Source: an uncultured Dehalococcoidia bacterium (GTDB taxonomy: Bacteria > Chloroflexota > Dehalococcoidia > Lucifugimonadales > Australimonadaceae). From it: a stretch of 64,000 nt of DNA. The notes beneath the pieces are model-generated. The model was not told the origin of the DNA and searched no databases. It saw only the letters and a program-made list of their open reading frames with translations. A program made the position numbers and the translations under genes. Location of the stretch: contig OY282355.1 of the NCBI GenBank assembly GCA_958295525.1, forward strand, positions 1,401,504 through 1,465,503. Reading direction: 5' to 3'. How positions within the stretch are numbered: the first letter of the stretch is position 1; each line of letters opens with the position of its first letter. Positions 24,263 to 32,513 of the stretch are shown piece by piece.

Positions 24263-25485
24263 GCGCGGACGGCGGCGCGCTCCTCGAACGCCGCCACCGT
24301 GCCCTCGATCAGGATCGGACGCGCCACGTCGCTCACGATCTCCGTCGTCTTGAGCCCGTTGCCCGTAATGTAGACCACCGTGGATTCGTCGCGCCGGATC
24401 ACGCCCCGCTCGACGAGCCGCCTCAGCCCCGCGACGGCGACGCCTCCCGCGCTCTCCGTGAAAATCCCCTCCGTCTGCGCCAGCAGTTTGATGCCCTCCG
24501 CCACCTCGTGCTCCTCCGCGATGACGGCGGAGCCCTCCGACGCCTCGATCGTCTTCAGCGCGTAGTACCCGTCCGCCGGATTCCCGATGCCGAGCGACTT
24601 GGCGATGGTCGCCGGCTTCACCGGACGGATGACGAACCGCTCCTCCTCATACGCCGTTGCGATAGGCGAGCAGCCGCGCGCCTGCGCGCAGTGCATCCGC
24701 GTCTCCACCGGGCCGATGATGCCGGTCTGCTCGAACTCCTTGAACCCCTGGTAAATCTTCGTGAACATTGCGCCGGACGCCGACGGCGCCACCGCGTGCT
24801 TCGGAGCGCGCCAGCCCAACTGCTCCGCCGCCTCGTAGCCCAGCGTCTTGCTGCCCTCCGCGTAGAACGGGCGCACGTTGATGTTCACGAACGCCCACGC
24901 GTACTGATCGGCGAGTTCGCTGCAAAGGCGGTTCACATCGTCGTAACTGCCGTCCACGGCGATCATCGTCGGATTGTAGATCGCCGCGCCCAGCACCTTC
25001 CCGTGCTCCAAGTCGGAGGGAATGAACACGTAGGCGGTCATTCCGGCGCGCGCGGCGTGGGCGGCGACGGAGCACGCGAGGTTCCCCGTCGAGGCGCACG
25101 CCAGCGTGTCGAACCCCAGTTCAATCGCTTTGGCGGCCGCCACGGCGACGACGCGGTCTTTGAACGAGTACGACGGGTTGACGCTGTCGTTCTTGATCCA
25201 GAGTTCGTCGAGGCCGAGCCGTTCGGCGAGCCCCCGCGAGCGGATGAGCGGCGTGAATCCGGCGTTGATGTCCACGGCCGGGTTGTGTTCGGCGGGCAGG
25301 AAATCCTGATACCGCCACAGGCTCGGCGGCCCGGCCTGAATCCGTTCGCGGGACGCGATGTCCGCGATGGCCTCGAAGTCGTAGACGACCTCCAGCGGCC
25401 CAAAGCAGAAATCGCAGACGTTGAACGCGCTGACGGGGTATTCCCTAGAGCATTCCTTGCAGCGAAGCGCGGCGACGTTCACCAT
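24259..25485 (-). CDS. thrC: threonine synthase
   Basis: 408 aa from ATG 25485, which has GAGGAGG upstream; the frame is open earlier but without homology. N-terminal zinc ribbon (Cys9, Cys12, Cys24, Cys27: CKEC...CDFC). PLP Lys109 in SYSFKDR. ACASTGNLACSVAAHAARAG and PSASGAMFTKIYQGF follow. Converts O-phosphohomoserine to threonine. Related PLP enzymes in gene runs with NIL and MoaD-like carriers could use thiocarboxylate sulfur instead, so the substrate is not certain. Confidence 0.9.
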   Translation of the reverse strand: MVNVAALRCKECSREYPVSAFNVCDFCFGPLEVVYDFEAIADIASRERIQAGPPSLWRYQDFLPAEHNPAVDINAGFTPLIRSRGLAERLGLDELWIKNDSVNPSYSFKDRVVAVAAAKAIELGFDTLACASTGNLACSVAAHAARAGMTAYVFIPSDLEHGKVLGAAIYNPTMIAVDGSYDDVNRLCSELADQYAWAFVNINVRPFYAEGSKTLGYEAAEQLGWRAPKHAVAPSASGAMFTKIYQGFKEFEQTGIIGPVETRMHCAQARGCSPIATAYEEERFVIRPVKPATIAKSLGIGNPADGYYALKTIEASEGSAVIAEEHEVAEGIKLLAQTEGIFTESAGGVAVAGLRRLVERGVIRRDESTVVYITGNGLKTTEIVSDVARPILIEGTVAAFEERAAVRA

Positions 25486-25603
25486 TGGCAACCTCCTCGC
25501 GTGCGAGCGCTCAACGCGCGCGGCGGTTCGCCTACTCCGCGCGCGCTGCCCGAAACCCTCCGCGTCCGCGCAGGCCGGGCGGCGCATCGTTCACGCGGAG
25601 CAT

Positions 25604-25632
25604 AGGGTAGCAGACTCAAGGGATTGCGTCAA
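25604..25632 (-). promoter_or_regulatory. promoter of the thrC-NIL-MoaD-selenoprotein run
   Basis: On the minus strand TTGACG, 17 nt, then TACCCT, the latter preceded by TGC (extended -10). The leader to ATG 25485 is about 110 nt and G+C-rich; I see no known riboswitch in it. Confidence 0.5.
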
Positions 25633-25699
25633 AGGCCGAATGGCGCGCCCGCGGCATGGGCGGGCAGGCCCCTAACCGCCCGGCTGCACGCTATGTCCA

Positions 25700-25805
25700 G
25701 GGGCGAGGTTCCCGCCTGCGCGGGAACGACGGATAAGGAGGGACGGGAACGACGATGCGCTGCGCTCCATGTCCCGGGGGCGAGGTTCCCGCCTACGCGC
25801 AAGCG
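25700..25805. repeat. two REP-like palindromes between thrC and hisH
   Basis: GTTCCCGCCTGCGCGGGAAC (25708-25727) is a palindrome with a 4-nt loop. A second, GGTTCCCGCCTACGCGC, is cut short near 25800 just before the hisH promoter. The linker carries GACGATGCGCTGCGC, also seen at 53418. Together with the thrC leader this fills the 348-nt gap 25486-25833. Confidence 0.8.
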
Positions 25806-25818
25806 GGCGCGCTGCGCC

Positions 25819-25827
25819 TGCTACAAT
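25819..25827 (+). promoter_or_regulatory. extended -10 of hisH, leaderless start
   Basis: TGCTACAAT: extended -10 with TACAAT ending 6 nt before the GTG start of hisH. Transcription would begin on or next to the start codon. No ribosome-binding site precedes the GTG. Confidence 0.5.
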
Positions 25828-25833
25828 CTTCCT

Positions 25834-26451
25834 GTGAATCCCATCGCCATCATTGACTACGGCGCGGGCAACCTCCGAAGCGTGAAGAAAGCGTTCGAGC
25901 GGCTCGGCCACCCCGCGCGGTTCGCGTCGGAGCCGGACGCGCTCTCGGACGCATCCGCCGTCGTGTTTCCCGGGCAAGGAGCGTCGCCCCACGCAATCGC
26001 CGCGCTCGACGCGCACGGCATGGCCGCTCCGCTGCGCGAATGGATCGCGCAAGGGAAGCCGTTCTTCGGCGTGTGCCTGGGGCTGCAACTGCTGCTCGAT
26101 CACTCGGAAGAGGGCGACACGCCGGGGCTGGGCGTCGTTCCGGGCCGCGTCAAGCGCTTCCCTCCGGGCCTCAAGGCACCGCATATGGGCTGGAACTCCG
26201 TCAGACTCAAGGCGCCGCACCCGCTGTTCGAGGGAGCGCCGGAGGAGAGTTATTTCTACTTCGCGCACTCCTACTACGCGCTGCCGGACGACGCCTCGTG
26301 GGTCGCCGGAGAGACGCGCTACGGCCTCGATTTCCCCAGCGTGCTGGCGCGGGAGAACGTGGTGGCCACGCAGTTCCATCCGGAGAAGAGCGGCGCGGCC
26401 GGGCTCGCCGTGTACGACAACTTCGCGCGCCGGTTCGTAAAGAGGCGCTGA
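25834..26451 (+). CDS. hisH: imidazole glycerol phosphate synthase, glutaminase subunit
   Basis: 205 aa from GTG 25834. Supplies ammonia from glutamine to HisF in histidine synthesis. Class I glutaminase triad: Cys81 in FFGVCLGLQLLL, His182 and Glu184 in TQFHPEKSG. The start is fixed by homology (IAIIDYGAGNLRSVKKA). hisA follows after 3 nt; hisF is not in the window. Confidence 0.95.
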   Translation: MNPIAIIDYGAGNLRSVKKAFERLGHPARFASEPDALSDASAVVFPGQGASPHAIAALDAHGMAAPLREWIAQGKPFFGVCLGLQLLLDHSEEGDTPGLGVVPGRVKRFPPGLKAPHMGWNSVRLKAPHPLFEGAPEESYFYFAHSYYALPDDASWVAGETRYGLDFPSVLARENVVATQFHPEKSGAAGLAVYDNFARRFVKRR

Positions 26452-26454
26452 CCG

Positions 26455-27183
26455 ATGGAGATCATTCCCGCGATAGACCTGCGCGGCGGAGCGGTCGTCC
26501 GCCTGCTGCAAGGCAACTACGACCGGCAGACGACGTTCGACGACGACCCGGTCCGCGTGGCGCGGCGGTTCGAGGCGGACGGCGCCCCGCGCATCCACGT
26601 CGTTGATCTCGACGGCGCGCGCGAGGGGCGGCGGACGCAGGCGGGCGAAGTCCGGGCGTTGGCCGCCGCCGTGAGCGTTCCCGTGCAACTGGGCGGAGGT
26701 CTGCGCTCGCCCGCCGACGTCGCGGAGGCGTTCGCCGACGGCGTTGGCCGCGTCGTGCTCGGCACTGCGGCGGTCGAGGAGCCGGCGCTCGTCGAGCAGG
26801 CGCTCGCGGCGCACGGGGCGGAGCGCGTCGTCGTGGGCATAGACGCACGCGACGGGATGGCGTCGGTGGCGGGGTGGACGGAGGGGAGCGAAATCGCGGC
26901 GGCCGACCTCCTCGACCGGATGGCCGACCTGGGCGTGCGGCGTTTCGTCTACACCGACATCACGCGCGACGGCACGCTCACCTCGCCGAACTTCGCCGCG
27001 GTGCGCGAGATGGTGGAGCGGGCGGACGCTGCGGGCGGGGCGCGGATCATCGCGTCGGGCGGCATTGCCGAAATCGCGCACCTACGGACGCTGGCGGAGT
27101 TGGGAGCGGAGGGCGCGATCGTGGGCTCCGCTATCTACCGCAACGCGCTCGACCTCGCCGCGGCCGTCGCGGAGTTGGGGTAG
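26455..27183 (+). CDS. hisA: phosphoribosylformimino-5-aminoimidazole carboxamide ribotide isomerase
   Basis: 242 aa TIM barrel. Amadori isomerase of the histidine pathway. AIDLRGG with catalytic Asp8, VQLGGGLRSPADV, YTDITRDGT with the second Asp, and ASGGIAEIAHL and GAIVGSAIY phosphate-binding loops. Begins 3 nt after hisH, so one transcript. It is followed by a cluster of REP-like palindromes. Confidence 0.95.
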   Translation: MEIIPAIDLRGGAVVRLLQGNYDRQTTFDDDPVRVARRFEADGAPRIHVVDLDGAREGRRTQAGEVRALAAAVSVPVQLGGGLRSPADVAEAFADGVGRVVLGTAAVEEPALVEQALAAHGAERVVVGIDARDGMASVAGWTEGSEIAAADLLDRMADLGVRRFVYTDITRDGTLTSPNFAAVREMVERADAAGGARIIASGGIAEIAHLRTLAELGAEGAIVGSAIYRNALDLAAAVAELG

Positions 27184-27210
27184 CGGGGGCGGGGCGGCGC
27201 CGTCCCGACA

Positions 27211-27380
27211 AGGGGCGAGTTTCCCGCCTACGCGGGAATGACGGGAGCAAGGGGGCGCTTGCGCGCCGACTGGACAGGGGGCGAGGTTCCCGCCTACGCG
27301 GGAACGACGGGGCAAGGGGGCGAGATTCCCGCCTGCGCAGGAATTACGGCAAAGGGGCAGGATTCCCGCCTGCGCGGGGA
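27211..27380. repeat. four REP-like palindromes downstream of hisA
   Basis: Four imperfect copies of (G/A)TTCCCGCCTACGCGGGAA(C/T) (about 27220, 27286, 27325 and 27362), joined by G-rich linkers such as GGCAAGGGGGCGAG. Each copy folds as a TTCCCGC/GCGGGAA stem with a CTAC-type loop. They fill the hisA-aconitase gap. Confidence 0.85.
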
Positions 27381-27460
27381 GGGCGGAGCGCAGGGGGCGC
27401 GCCGTGATAACCTTAGGCGCGCGCGCCAGGAGGCGCTATCCCCGCCGGAGGACGATGACT

Positions 27461-29731
27461 ATGGCCGCTCCCCTCGTTGATTCGACGCCCGCGTTCGTGG
27501 AGGAGGCGTACCGCAAGATGGAGCGCAGGCTGCAGGCCGCGCGCGACCGGCTGGGCCGCCCTCTTACCTACGCCGAGAAAATCCTTCTCGGTCACCTCGA
27601 CGACCCGGCGGAGGCGGAACTGCTCCCCGGCGAGAGTTACCTCAATCTGCGCCCCGACCGCGTGGGTTTGCAGGACGTCACCGGGCAGATGGCGATCCTG
27701 CAGTTTATGCAGGCGGGAAAGCCGGCGGCGGCGGTTCCGACGACCGTCCACTGCGACCATCTGATCACGGCGTTCGAGGGGGCGCAGGCCGACACGAGCC
27801 TGGCGCAATCGGAGAGCAGCGAGGTGTACGGCTTCCTGCGGTCGTCCGCGTCCAAGTACGGACTCGGCTTTTGGGGGCCGGGCTCCGGCATCATCCATCA
27901 GGTGATACTGGAGAACTACGCCTTCCCCGGGCTGATGATCATCGGGACGGACTCGCACACGCCGAACGCGGGCGGGATGGGAGCGTTCGCGTCGGGCGTC
28001 GGCGGCGCGGACGCGGTGGACGTGATGGCGGGCTTTCCGTGGGAGGTGCTGTACCCGCGCCTCATCGGCGTGCGCCTCACGGGGGAGTTGAACGGCTGGA
28101 CGGCGCCGAAGGACGTGATCCTGAAACTCGCGGGCATTCTCACCGTCTCCGGCGGAACGAACGCGGTCGTGGAGTACTTCGGGCCGGGGACGGCGTCGAT
28201 CAGCGCGACGGGGAAGGCGACGATCTGCAATATGGGCGCCGAACTGGGCGCGACGACCTCCATCTTCCCCTACGACGCGCGCGCGGCCGCCTATCTGCGG
28301 GCGACTGGCCGCCCGGAACTCGCCGAACTCGCCGACCGCTGCGCGCATCTGCTCACGGCGGACGCGGAGGTCGAGGCGGACGCGGAGCGCTATTTCGACC
28401 GCGTGATCGAGATTGACCTCTCGACGCTGGAGCCGCACGTCGTGGGGCCGCACACGCCCGACCTCGCCCGCCCCATCTCCGAACTGGCGGACGCGGCGGC
28501 GAAAGAGAACTACCCGGACAAACTCTCGGCGGCGCTGATCGGCTCGTGCACGAATTCGTCCTACGAGGACGCGTCGCGGGCGGCAAGCGTGGCGCGGCAG
28601 GCGGCTGAGCGCGGCGTCAAGGCGGCGGTGGACTTCCTCGTCACGCCCGGCTCGGAAGCCGTCAACGCGACGATCAAGCGCGACGGCCAAATGGCCGACC
28701 TCGAGGCCGTCGGCGCGAGCGTGATGGCGAACGCCTGCGGGCCGTGCATCGGCCAGTGGAAGCGCCCCGCGATACGGCAGGGCGACGTCAACGCCATCGT
28801 AACCTCGTTCAACCGCAACTTCCCCGCGCGCAACGACGCGAATCCGTCGACGATGAATTTCATCGCCAGCCCGGAAATCGTGACGGCGTTCGCCATCGCG
28901 GGGCGGCTGTCGTTCAATCCGTTGACGGACACGCTGACGGGCGCCGACGGGCAGCCGTTCCGCCTCGATCCGCCAGGCGCGGCGCCGGAGGTTCCGGCGG
29001 ACGGCTTCACAGGCCGGGGGTTCGGCTACGAGCCGCCCGCCGATGACGGAAGCGCCGTCGCCGTCAGCGTCGACCCCGCCTCCACGCGCCTGCAGACGCT
29101 CTCGCCCTTCCCCAAGTGGGACGGCGCGGACTTCGACCATCTGCGGACGCTCGTGAAGGCGCAGGGGAAGTGCACGACCGACCACATCTCGCCCGCCGGG
29201 CCCTGGCTGCGGTTCCGGGGGCATCTCGACCGGCTGAGCGATAACGCCTTTCTGGGGGCGGTCAACGCCTTCACGGGCGAGCGCGGCGAGGGGCTAAACC
29301 AGATCACGGGCGAGCGGGCGGCGTTCCCGAAAGTCGCGCGCGACTACAAAGAGCGCGGCGTCGGATGGGCCGCGGTCGGCGATTTCAACTACGGCGAGGG
29401 CAGTTCGCGAGAGCACGCCGCGATGTCGCCGCGCCTGCTGGGCTGCAAAGCGGTGATCGTCCGCAGTTTCGCGCGCATCCATGAGACGAACCTGAAGAAG
29501 CAGGGCGTCCTCCCGCTGACGTTCCGCGACCCGGACGACTACGACAAGATTCTGGAGGCGGACACGATCAGCGTGACCGGCCTCTCGGACTTGCGGCCTG
29601 GGGAGCCGGTGCGCGCCGTCATTCATCACTTCGAGGGCGGCGACGAGGAGATCGAACTCGCGCACACGATGAGCGAGGAGCAGATCGAGTGGTTCCGCGC
29701 GGGCGCCGCGCTCAACATCTTGGGGAAGTAG
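27461..29731 (+). CDS. aconitate hydratase
   Basis: About 756 aa from ATG 27461. GGAGGA at 27447-27452 is 8 nt upstream of it; ATG 27455 is only 2 nt from it and less likely. Isomerises citrate and isocitrate in the TCA cycle. Length and motifs are like mitochondrial-type aconitase: IIGTDSHTPNAGGMG, cluster cysteines in IGSCTNSSYEDASRAA and ANACGPCIGQW, AIVTSFNRNF(P), and the swivel domain with NYGEGSSREHAAMSPR. It is followed 8 nt later by a restriction gene remnant. Confidence 0.93.
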   Translation: MAAPLVDSTPAFVEEAYRKMERRLQAARDRLGRPLTYAEKILLGHLDDPAEAELLPGESYLNLRPDRVGLQDVTGQMAILQFMQAGKPAAAVPTTVHCDHLITAFEGAQADTSLAQSESSEVYGFLRSSASKYGLGFWGPGSGIIHQVILENYAFPGLMIIGTDSHTPNAGGMGAFASGVGGADAVDVMAGFPWEVLYPRLIGVRLTGELNGWTAPKDVILKLAGILTVSGGTNAVVEYFGPGTASISATGKATICNMGAELGATTSIFPYDARAAAYLRATGRPELAELADRCAHLLTADAEVEADAERYFDRVIEIDLSTLEPHVVGPHTPDLARPISELADAAAKENYPDKLSAALIGSCTNSSYEDASRAASVARQAAERGVKAAVDFLVTPGSEAVNATIKRDGQMADLEAVGASVMANACGPCIGQWKRPAIRQGDVNAIVTSFNRNFPARNDANPSTMNFIASPEIVTAFAIAGRLSFNPLTDTLTGADGQPFRLDPPGAAPEVPADGFTGRGFGYEPPADDGSAVAVSVDPASTRLQTLSPFPKWDGADFDHLRTLVKAQGKCTTDHISPAGPWLRFRGHLDRLSDNAFLGAVNAFTGERGEGLNQITGERAAFPKVARDYKERGVGWAAVGDFNYGEGSSREHAAMSPRLLGCKAVIVRSFARIHETNLKKQGVLPLTFRDPDDYDKILEADTISVTGLSDLRPGEPVRAVIHHFEGGDEEIELAHTMSEEQIEWFRAGAALNILGK

Positions 29732-29739
29732 GGGGGGAT

Positions 29740-30544
29740 ATGAGCGTACCCACGAGAATAGAACTGACCAACCCGACGCTTCAGGCGATCCACGAGGCGG
29801 GGGGAAGCGCGTCCATAAACGAGATCACCGAGCGCGTGATCAAGAAACTCGGCATATCCGACGATGACGCCAACGAGACTCGTGGAACAGGGCATCGGAC
29901 CACCCTTGAGCACCGGTTGGGCTGGGCAAGGACAGACCTTAGGCTGCGCGGGCTGATCACCAACTCCGTCCGAGGAGTTTGGTCGCTGACGCCGGAAGGC
30001 CAAAAGGAGACCAGCATAGCCCGCCGGGGGGCGGCTTCGGCGGAGAACGAAACCGTCGCCGAGAACGACGACGCAGAAGAGCCCGCTTGGCAAGAGCAAA
30101 TCTTGGATGCGCTCATGGGGATGGATCCGAGCGCTTTCGAACGCTTGTGCCAGCGCATGCTGCGGGAGTCAGGGTTCATCGAGGTGAAAGTGACAGGGCG
30201 GCCGGGAGACGGCGGGATTGACGGGCACGGCATCTTCCGAATGGGCGGGCTCATCAGTTTCCCTGTGCTCTTCCAGTGCAAACGCTACCAGGGCAGTGTC
30301 GGACCCGACGTCGTCCAAAAGTTCCGGGGGGCGATGCAAGGCCGCAGCGACAAAGGGGCTGCTGATCACGACCGGCGGCTTCACTCGCGACGCCAAAGCG
30401 GAGGCCACGCGGGACGGGGCGCCGCCTATTGACCTGATTGACGGCGCCTTGCTTGCTGACAAACTGAAGGAACTCGGCTTGGGCGTCAAGACCGAGATGG
30501 TGGAGCAGGTCACGGTGGACGCGGCCTTTTTCGATGGCATCTGA
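29740..30544 (+). pseudogene. Mrr-type restriction endonuclease, frameshifted
   Basis: Two overlapping frames together give one protein of about 267 aa. Frame 1 (29740 to about 30357) has an N-terminal winged-helix domain (NPTLQAIHEAGGSASINEI...GLITNSVRGVWSLTPEG), then FERLCQRMLRESGF, GDGGIDGHG and VLFQCKRYQG (catalytic D and QxK of the Mrr fold). The match then moves to frame 2: KGLLITTGGFTRDAKAEA, IDLIDG, LGVKTE. The switch is at GGGG 30355-30358, where one extra G shifts the frame. Either a recent inactivation or a sequencing error in a homopolymer. Mrr enzymes cut methylated foreign DNA. Unlike its neighbours it has more A+T. Confidence 0.8.
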
Positions 30545-30589
30545 TCTCCGCCCCCACCTCTTCCTCAGTAGCGTGATAGCGTACACGGA

Positions 30590-31864
30590 ATGAGCGTTGA
30601 ACGCGGCGAGGAACCGGCGGGCGCGGAGGCGGCCCCATCGAGCGGGTGGGGCGCGCTGGCGTTCCGCGACTTTCAGTTTTACTGGGCGCACGGGCTGCTG
30701 CAGGGCGTCGCCCGCAATATGCGGGATATGCTCACCTTCTACCTCGTGTACGACCTGTCCGGCTCCGCGCTGCAACTGGGGATAACCGGGCTCTTTCAGG
30801 GCGCGCCGATCATTCTGTTCGGGCTCGTGGGCGGGGCGCTGGCGGACGCGCTCAACCGCAAGACGCTGCTGGTCGTCTCGCAGGCGGCGAATCTCGTTTC
30901 GATGATCGCGCTGGCCGCGCTCGTGTTCACGGGGCTCGTCGAGGTGTGGCACCTGTGGCTCTTCACGAGTTTCTGGTCGGCGGTGAACGCGCTGGGGCGG
31001 CCGGCGCAGCGGGCGTACCTGCCCCGCCTCGTGCCTCGCGCCCACATAATGAACGCGATCACGTGGTTCGGCGCGCTGAGCCAGGGGACGCTGTTCGCGG
31101 GGCCGATTCTCGGCGGGCTCCTCATCGCCTTCGTCGGCGTGGGGTGGGCTTACGCCGTGAACTCGGCGCTGCTGTTCTTCGCGGTCGCCGCGACGGTTGC
31201 GATTCGCGCGTCCGGCGAGCAGGAAGGCGGCTCGCGGCAGCCCTCGCTCCGGTCGATCTGGGACGGCGTGCTGTTCCTGAAGTCGCGGGAGGTTCTGCTG
31301 TCCTCGTATCTGCTGGACTTCGGCGTGATGTCGTTCGGCTTCTTCCGTCCGCTGATGCCGATTCTGGCGCTCGACGTCTACGAAGTGGGCGAGATTGGGC
31401 TGGGAGCGCTCAATTCGGCTCCGGCGGTGGGCTCCATCATCGGCTCGATCACGCTGCTGCTGATGGGCGACCCGCCGAGGAAGGGGATCATCATCGTGCT
31501 GTCGTACACGGCCTACGCGCTGGGGCTGATCTGGCTGGGGATTTCGCCGTGGTTTTGGCTCGCGCTCGCGGCGCTGGTCGCGCTGGGGCTGATGGACGTG
31601 CTGAGTTTCACGGCGAAGCAGGCGCTCATTCAACTAGTCGCGCCCGATCGCTTCCGCGGCCGCGCGGGGAGTCTGTCCACGATAACGGCGGGCGTAGGCA
31701 ACTCGACGGGGTCGGCGGAGATGGGCGGGCTGGCGGACGTTGCGGGAGCGCCGGGCGCGCTGATCATCAACGGGTTCATCGGGCTGGGCATCACCGCCGC
31801 CGCCGCGCTGAAGTGGAAGGGGCTATGGCGTTACGATCAGCGCAAGGAGCCGCCCAGCGACTAG
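30590..31864 (+). CDS. MFS transporter, EntS/MFS_3-like exporter
   Basis: 424 aa with about 11-12 hydrophobic helices, starting at WGALAFRDFQFYWAHGLLQGV. ALADALNRKTLLVVSQ is the cytoplasmic loop 2-3 motif of MFS, and GRAGSLSTITAGVGNSTG resembles MFS_3-type drug or siderophore exporters. Substrate unknown. It begins 46 nt after the Mrr remnant and is convergent with the next genes. Confidence 0.88.
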   Translation: MSVERGEEPAGAEAAPSSGWGALAFRDFQFYWAHGLLQGVARNMRDMLTFYLVYDLSGSALQLGITGLFQGAPIILFGLVGGALADALNRKTLLVVSQAANLVSMIALAALVFTGLVEVWHLWLFTSFWSAVNALGRPAQRAYLPRLVPRAHIMNAITWFGALSQGTLFAGPILGGLLIAFVGVGWAYAVNSALLFFAVAATVAIRASGEQEGGSRQPSLRSIWDGVLFLKSREVLLSSYLLDFGVMSFGFFRPLMPILALDVYEVGEIGLGALNSAPAVGSIIGSITLLLMGDPPRKGIIIVLSYTAYALGLIWLGISPWFWLALAALVALGLMDVLSFTAKQALIQLVAPDRFRGRAGSLSTITAGVGNSTGSAEMGGLADVAGAPGALIINGFIGLGITAAAALKWKGLWRYDQRKEPPSD

Positions 31865-31872
31865 GAGGGCGT

Positions 31873-32010
31873 TTAGCCATCGGCGAGTTTCTTGTCCACG
31901 GCGGCGAGGAAGGCGTCGGCGGCCTCGAGGATTTGGTTCGTCGCGGCGACCATATCGTCGCGCTCTCTCGGCCTGAGGTTGACTGGAGCCTGCGCGCGGT
32001 CGGCATCCAC
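31873..32010 (-). CDS. possible short open reading frame
   Basis: 45 codons from a GTG (or 26 from ATG 31953), ending in a TAA. The peptide (VNLRPRERDDMVAATNQIL, then EAADAFLAAVDKKLADG) has ordinary amphipathic-helix composition, unlike the Arg-rich noise in other frames. No clear ribosome-binding site and no recognised family. Could be the remnant of a longer gene. Confidence 0.25.
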   Translation of the reverse strand: MDADRAQAPVNLRPRERDDMVAATNQILEAADAFLAAVDKKLADG

Positions 32011-32116
32011 GAGCAATAATGTGCGCGTGGAGCAGCACCTGCCAAGGCCCTCGCCAACCTGCGGGATTGGGGAGCGTTCGGGATATCAAGCAACTCACGC
32101 GCCGGGGGCTGGCTAG

Positions 32117-32440
32117 TCACACGAGCACCAACTTGCGGTCGATGTCGTAGGCCATGGCCGGCGGATAGCCTTTCTCTATGGGTCCGGAGTAGCCGCCCGG
32201 ATAGCCCTGGTAGCCCGGGTCCTCTGTCTCCCCGGGGTAGCCCCGGTACTCCGCGTCGTTGAAGCGGTACAGGCGTTCGCCGAGGTAAACCGTGCCGAGG
32301 TAGTGGCCTCGCGTGTCCACGGCGTAGTCGTCGCCCCACGGGAACCAGCCGAGCCACGTGCCCATAGGGGTGAACAGGTAGTCTCCCTGACGAAAGGCTA
32401 TCCACTTGCCTTCGGAGTCGAACAGGTACTGCACTTTCAT
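32117..32440 (-). CDS. small aromatic-rich protein, beta-flower-like
   Basis: 107 aa from ATG 32440 with GGAGG 5 nt upstream. Repeated short strands: LFDSEGKWIAFRQGDYLFTP, MGTWLGWFPWGDDYAVD, RGHYLGTVYLGERLYRF. This four-blade pattern of G-x-W/Y-L/I-G/A resembles 4-fold beta flower proteins (inferred from pattern only). The Pro/Gly/Tyr-rich tail (YRGYPGETEDPGYQGYPGGY) is likely disordered. No signal peptide. Function unknown. Confidence 0.7.
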   Translation of the reverse strand: MKVQYLFDSEGKWIAFRQGDYLFTPMGTWLGWFPWGDDYAVDTRGHYLGTVYLGERLYRFNDAEYRGYPGETEDPGYQGYPGGYSGPIEKGYPPAMAYDIDRKLVLV

Positions 32441-32487
32441 CTCGGCCTCCGTCACGGCGGTGGCGCAGGGCCTCGCCGCTCGCAGCA

Positions 32488-32496
32488 ATTGTATCA
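32488..32496 (-). promoter_or_regulatory. extended -10 for the beta-flower-like gene
   Basis: On the minus strand TGATACAAT, an extended -10, 47 nt before ATG 32440. Confidence 0.45.
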
Positions 32497-32513
32497 CGCC
32501 CCGCCCGCCTCTC

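Noticed and set aside
30352-30358. Programmed frameshift in the Mrr gene
   Set aside because: AAAGGGG is read as AAA GGG G and needs a +1 shift; it is not in the phase of a -1 slippery heptamer, and no following structure or stop supports recoding.
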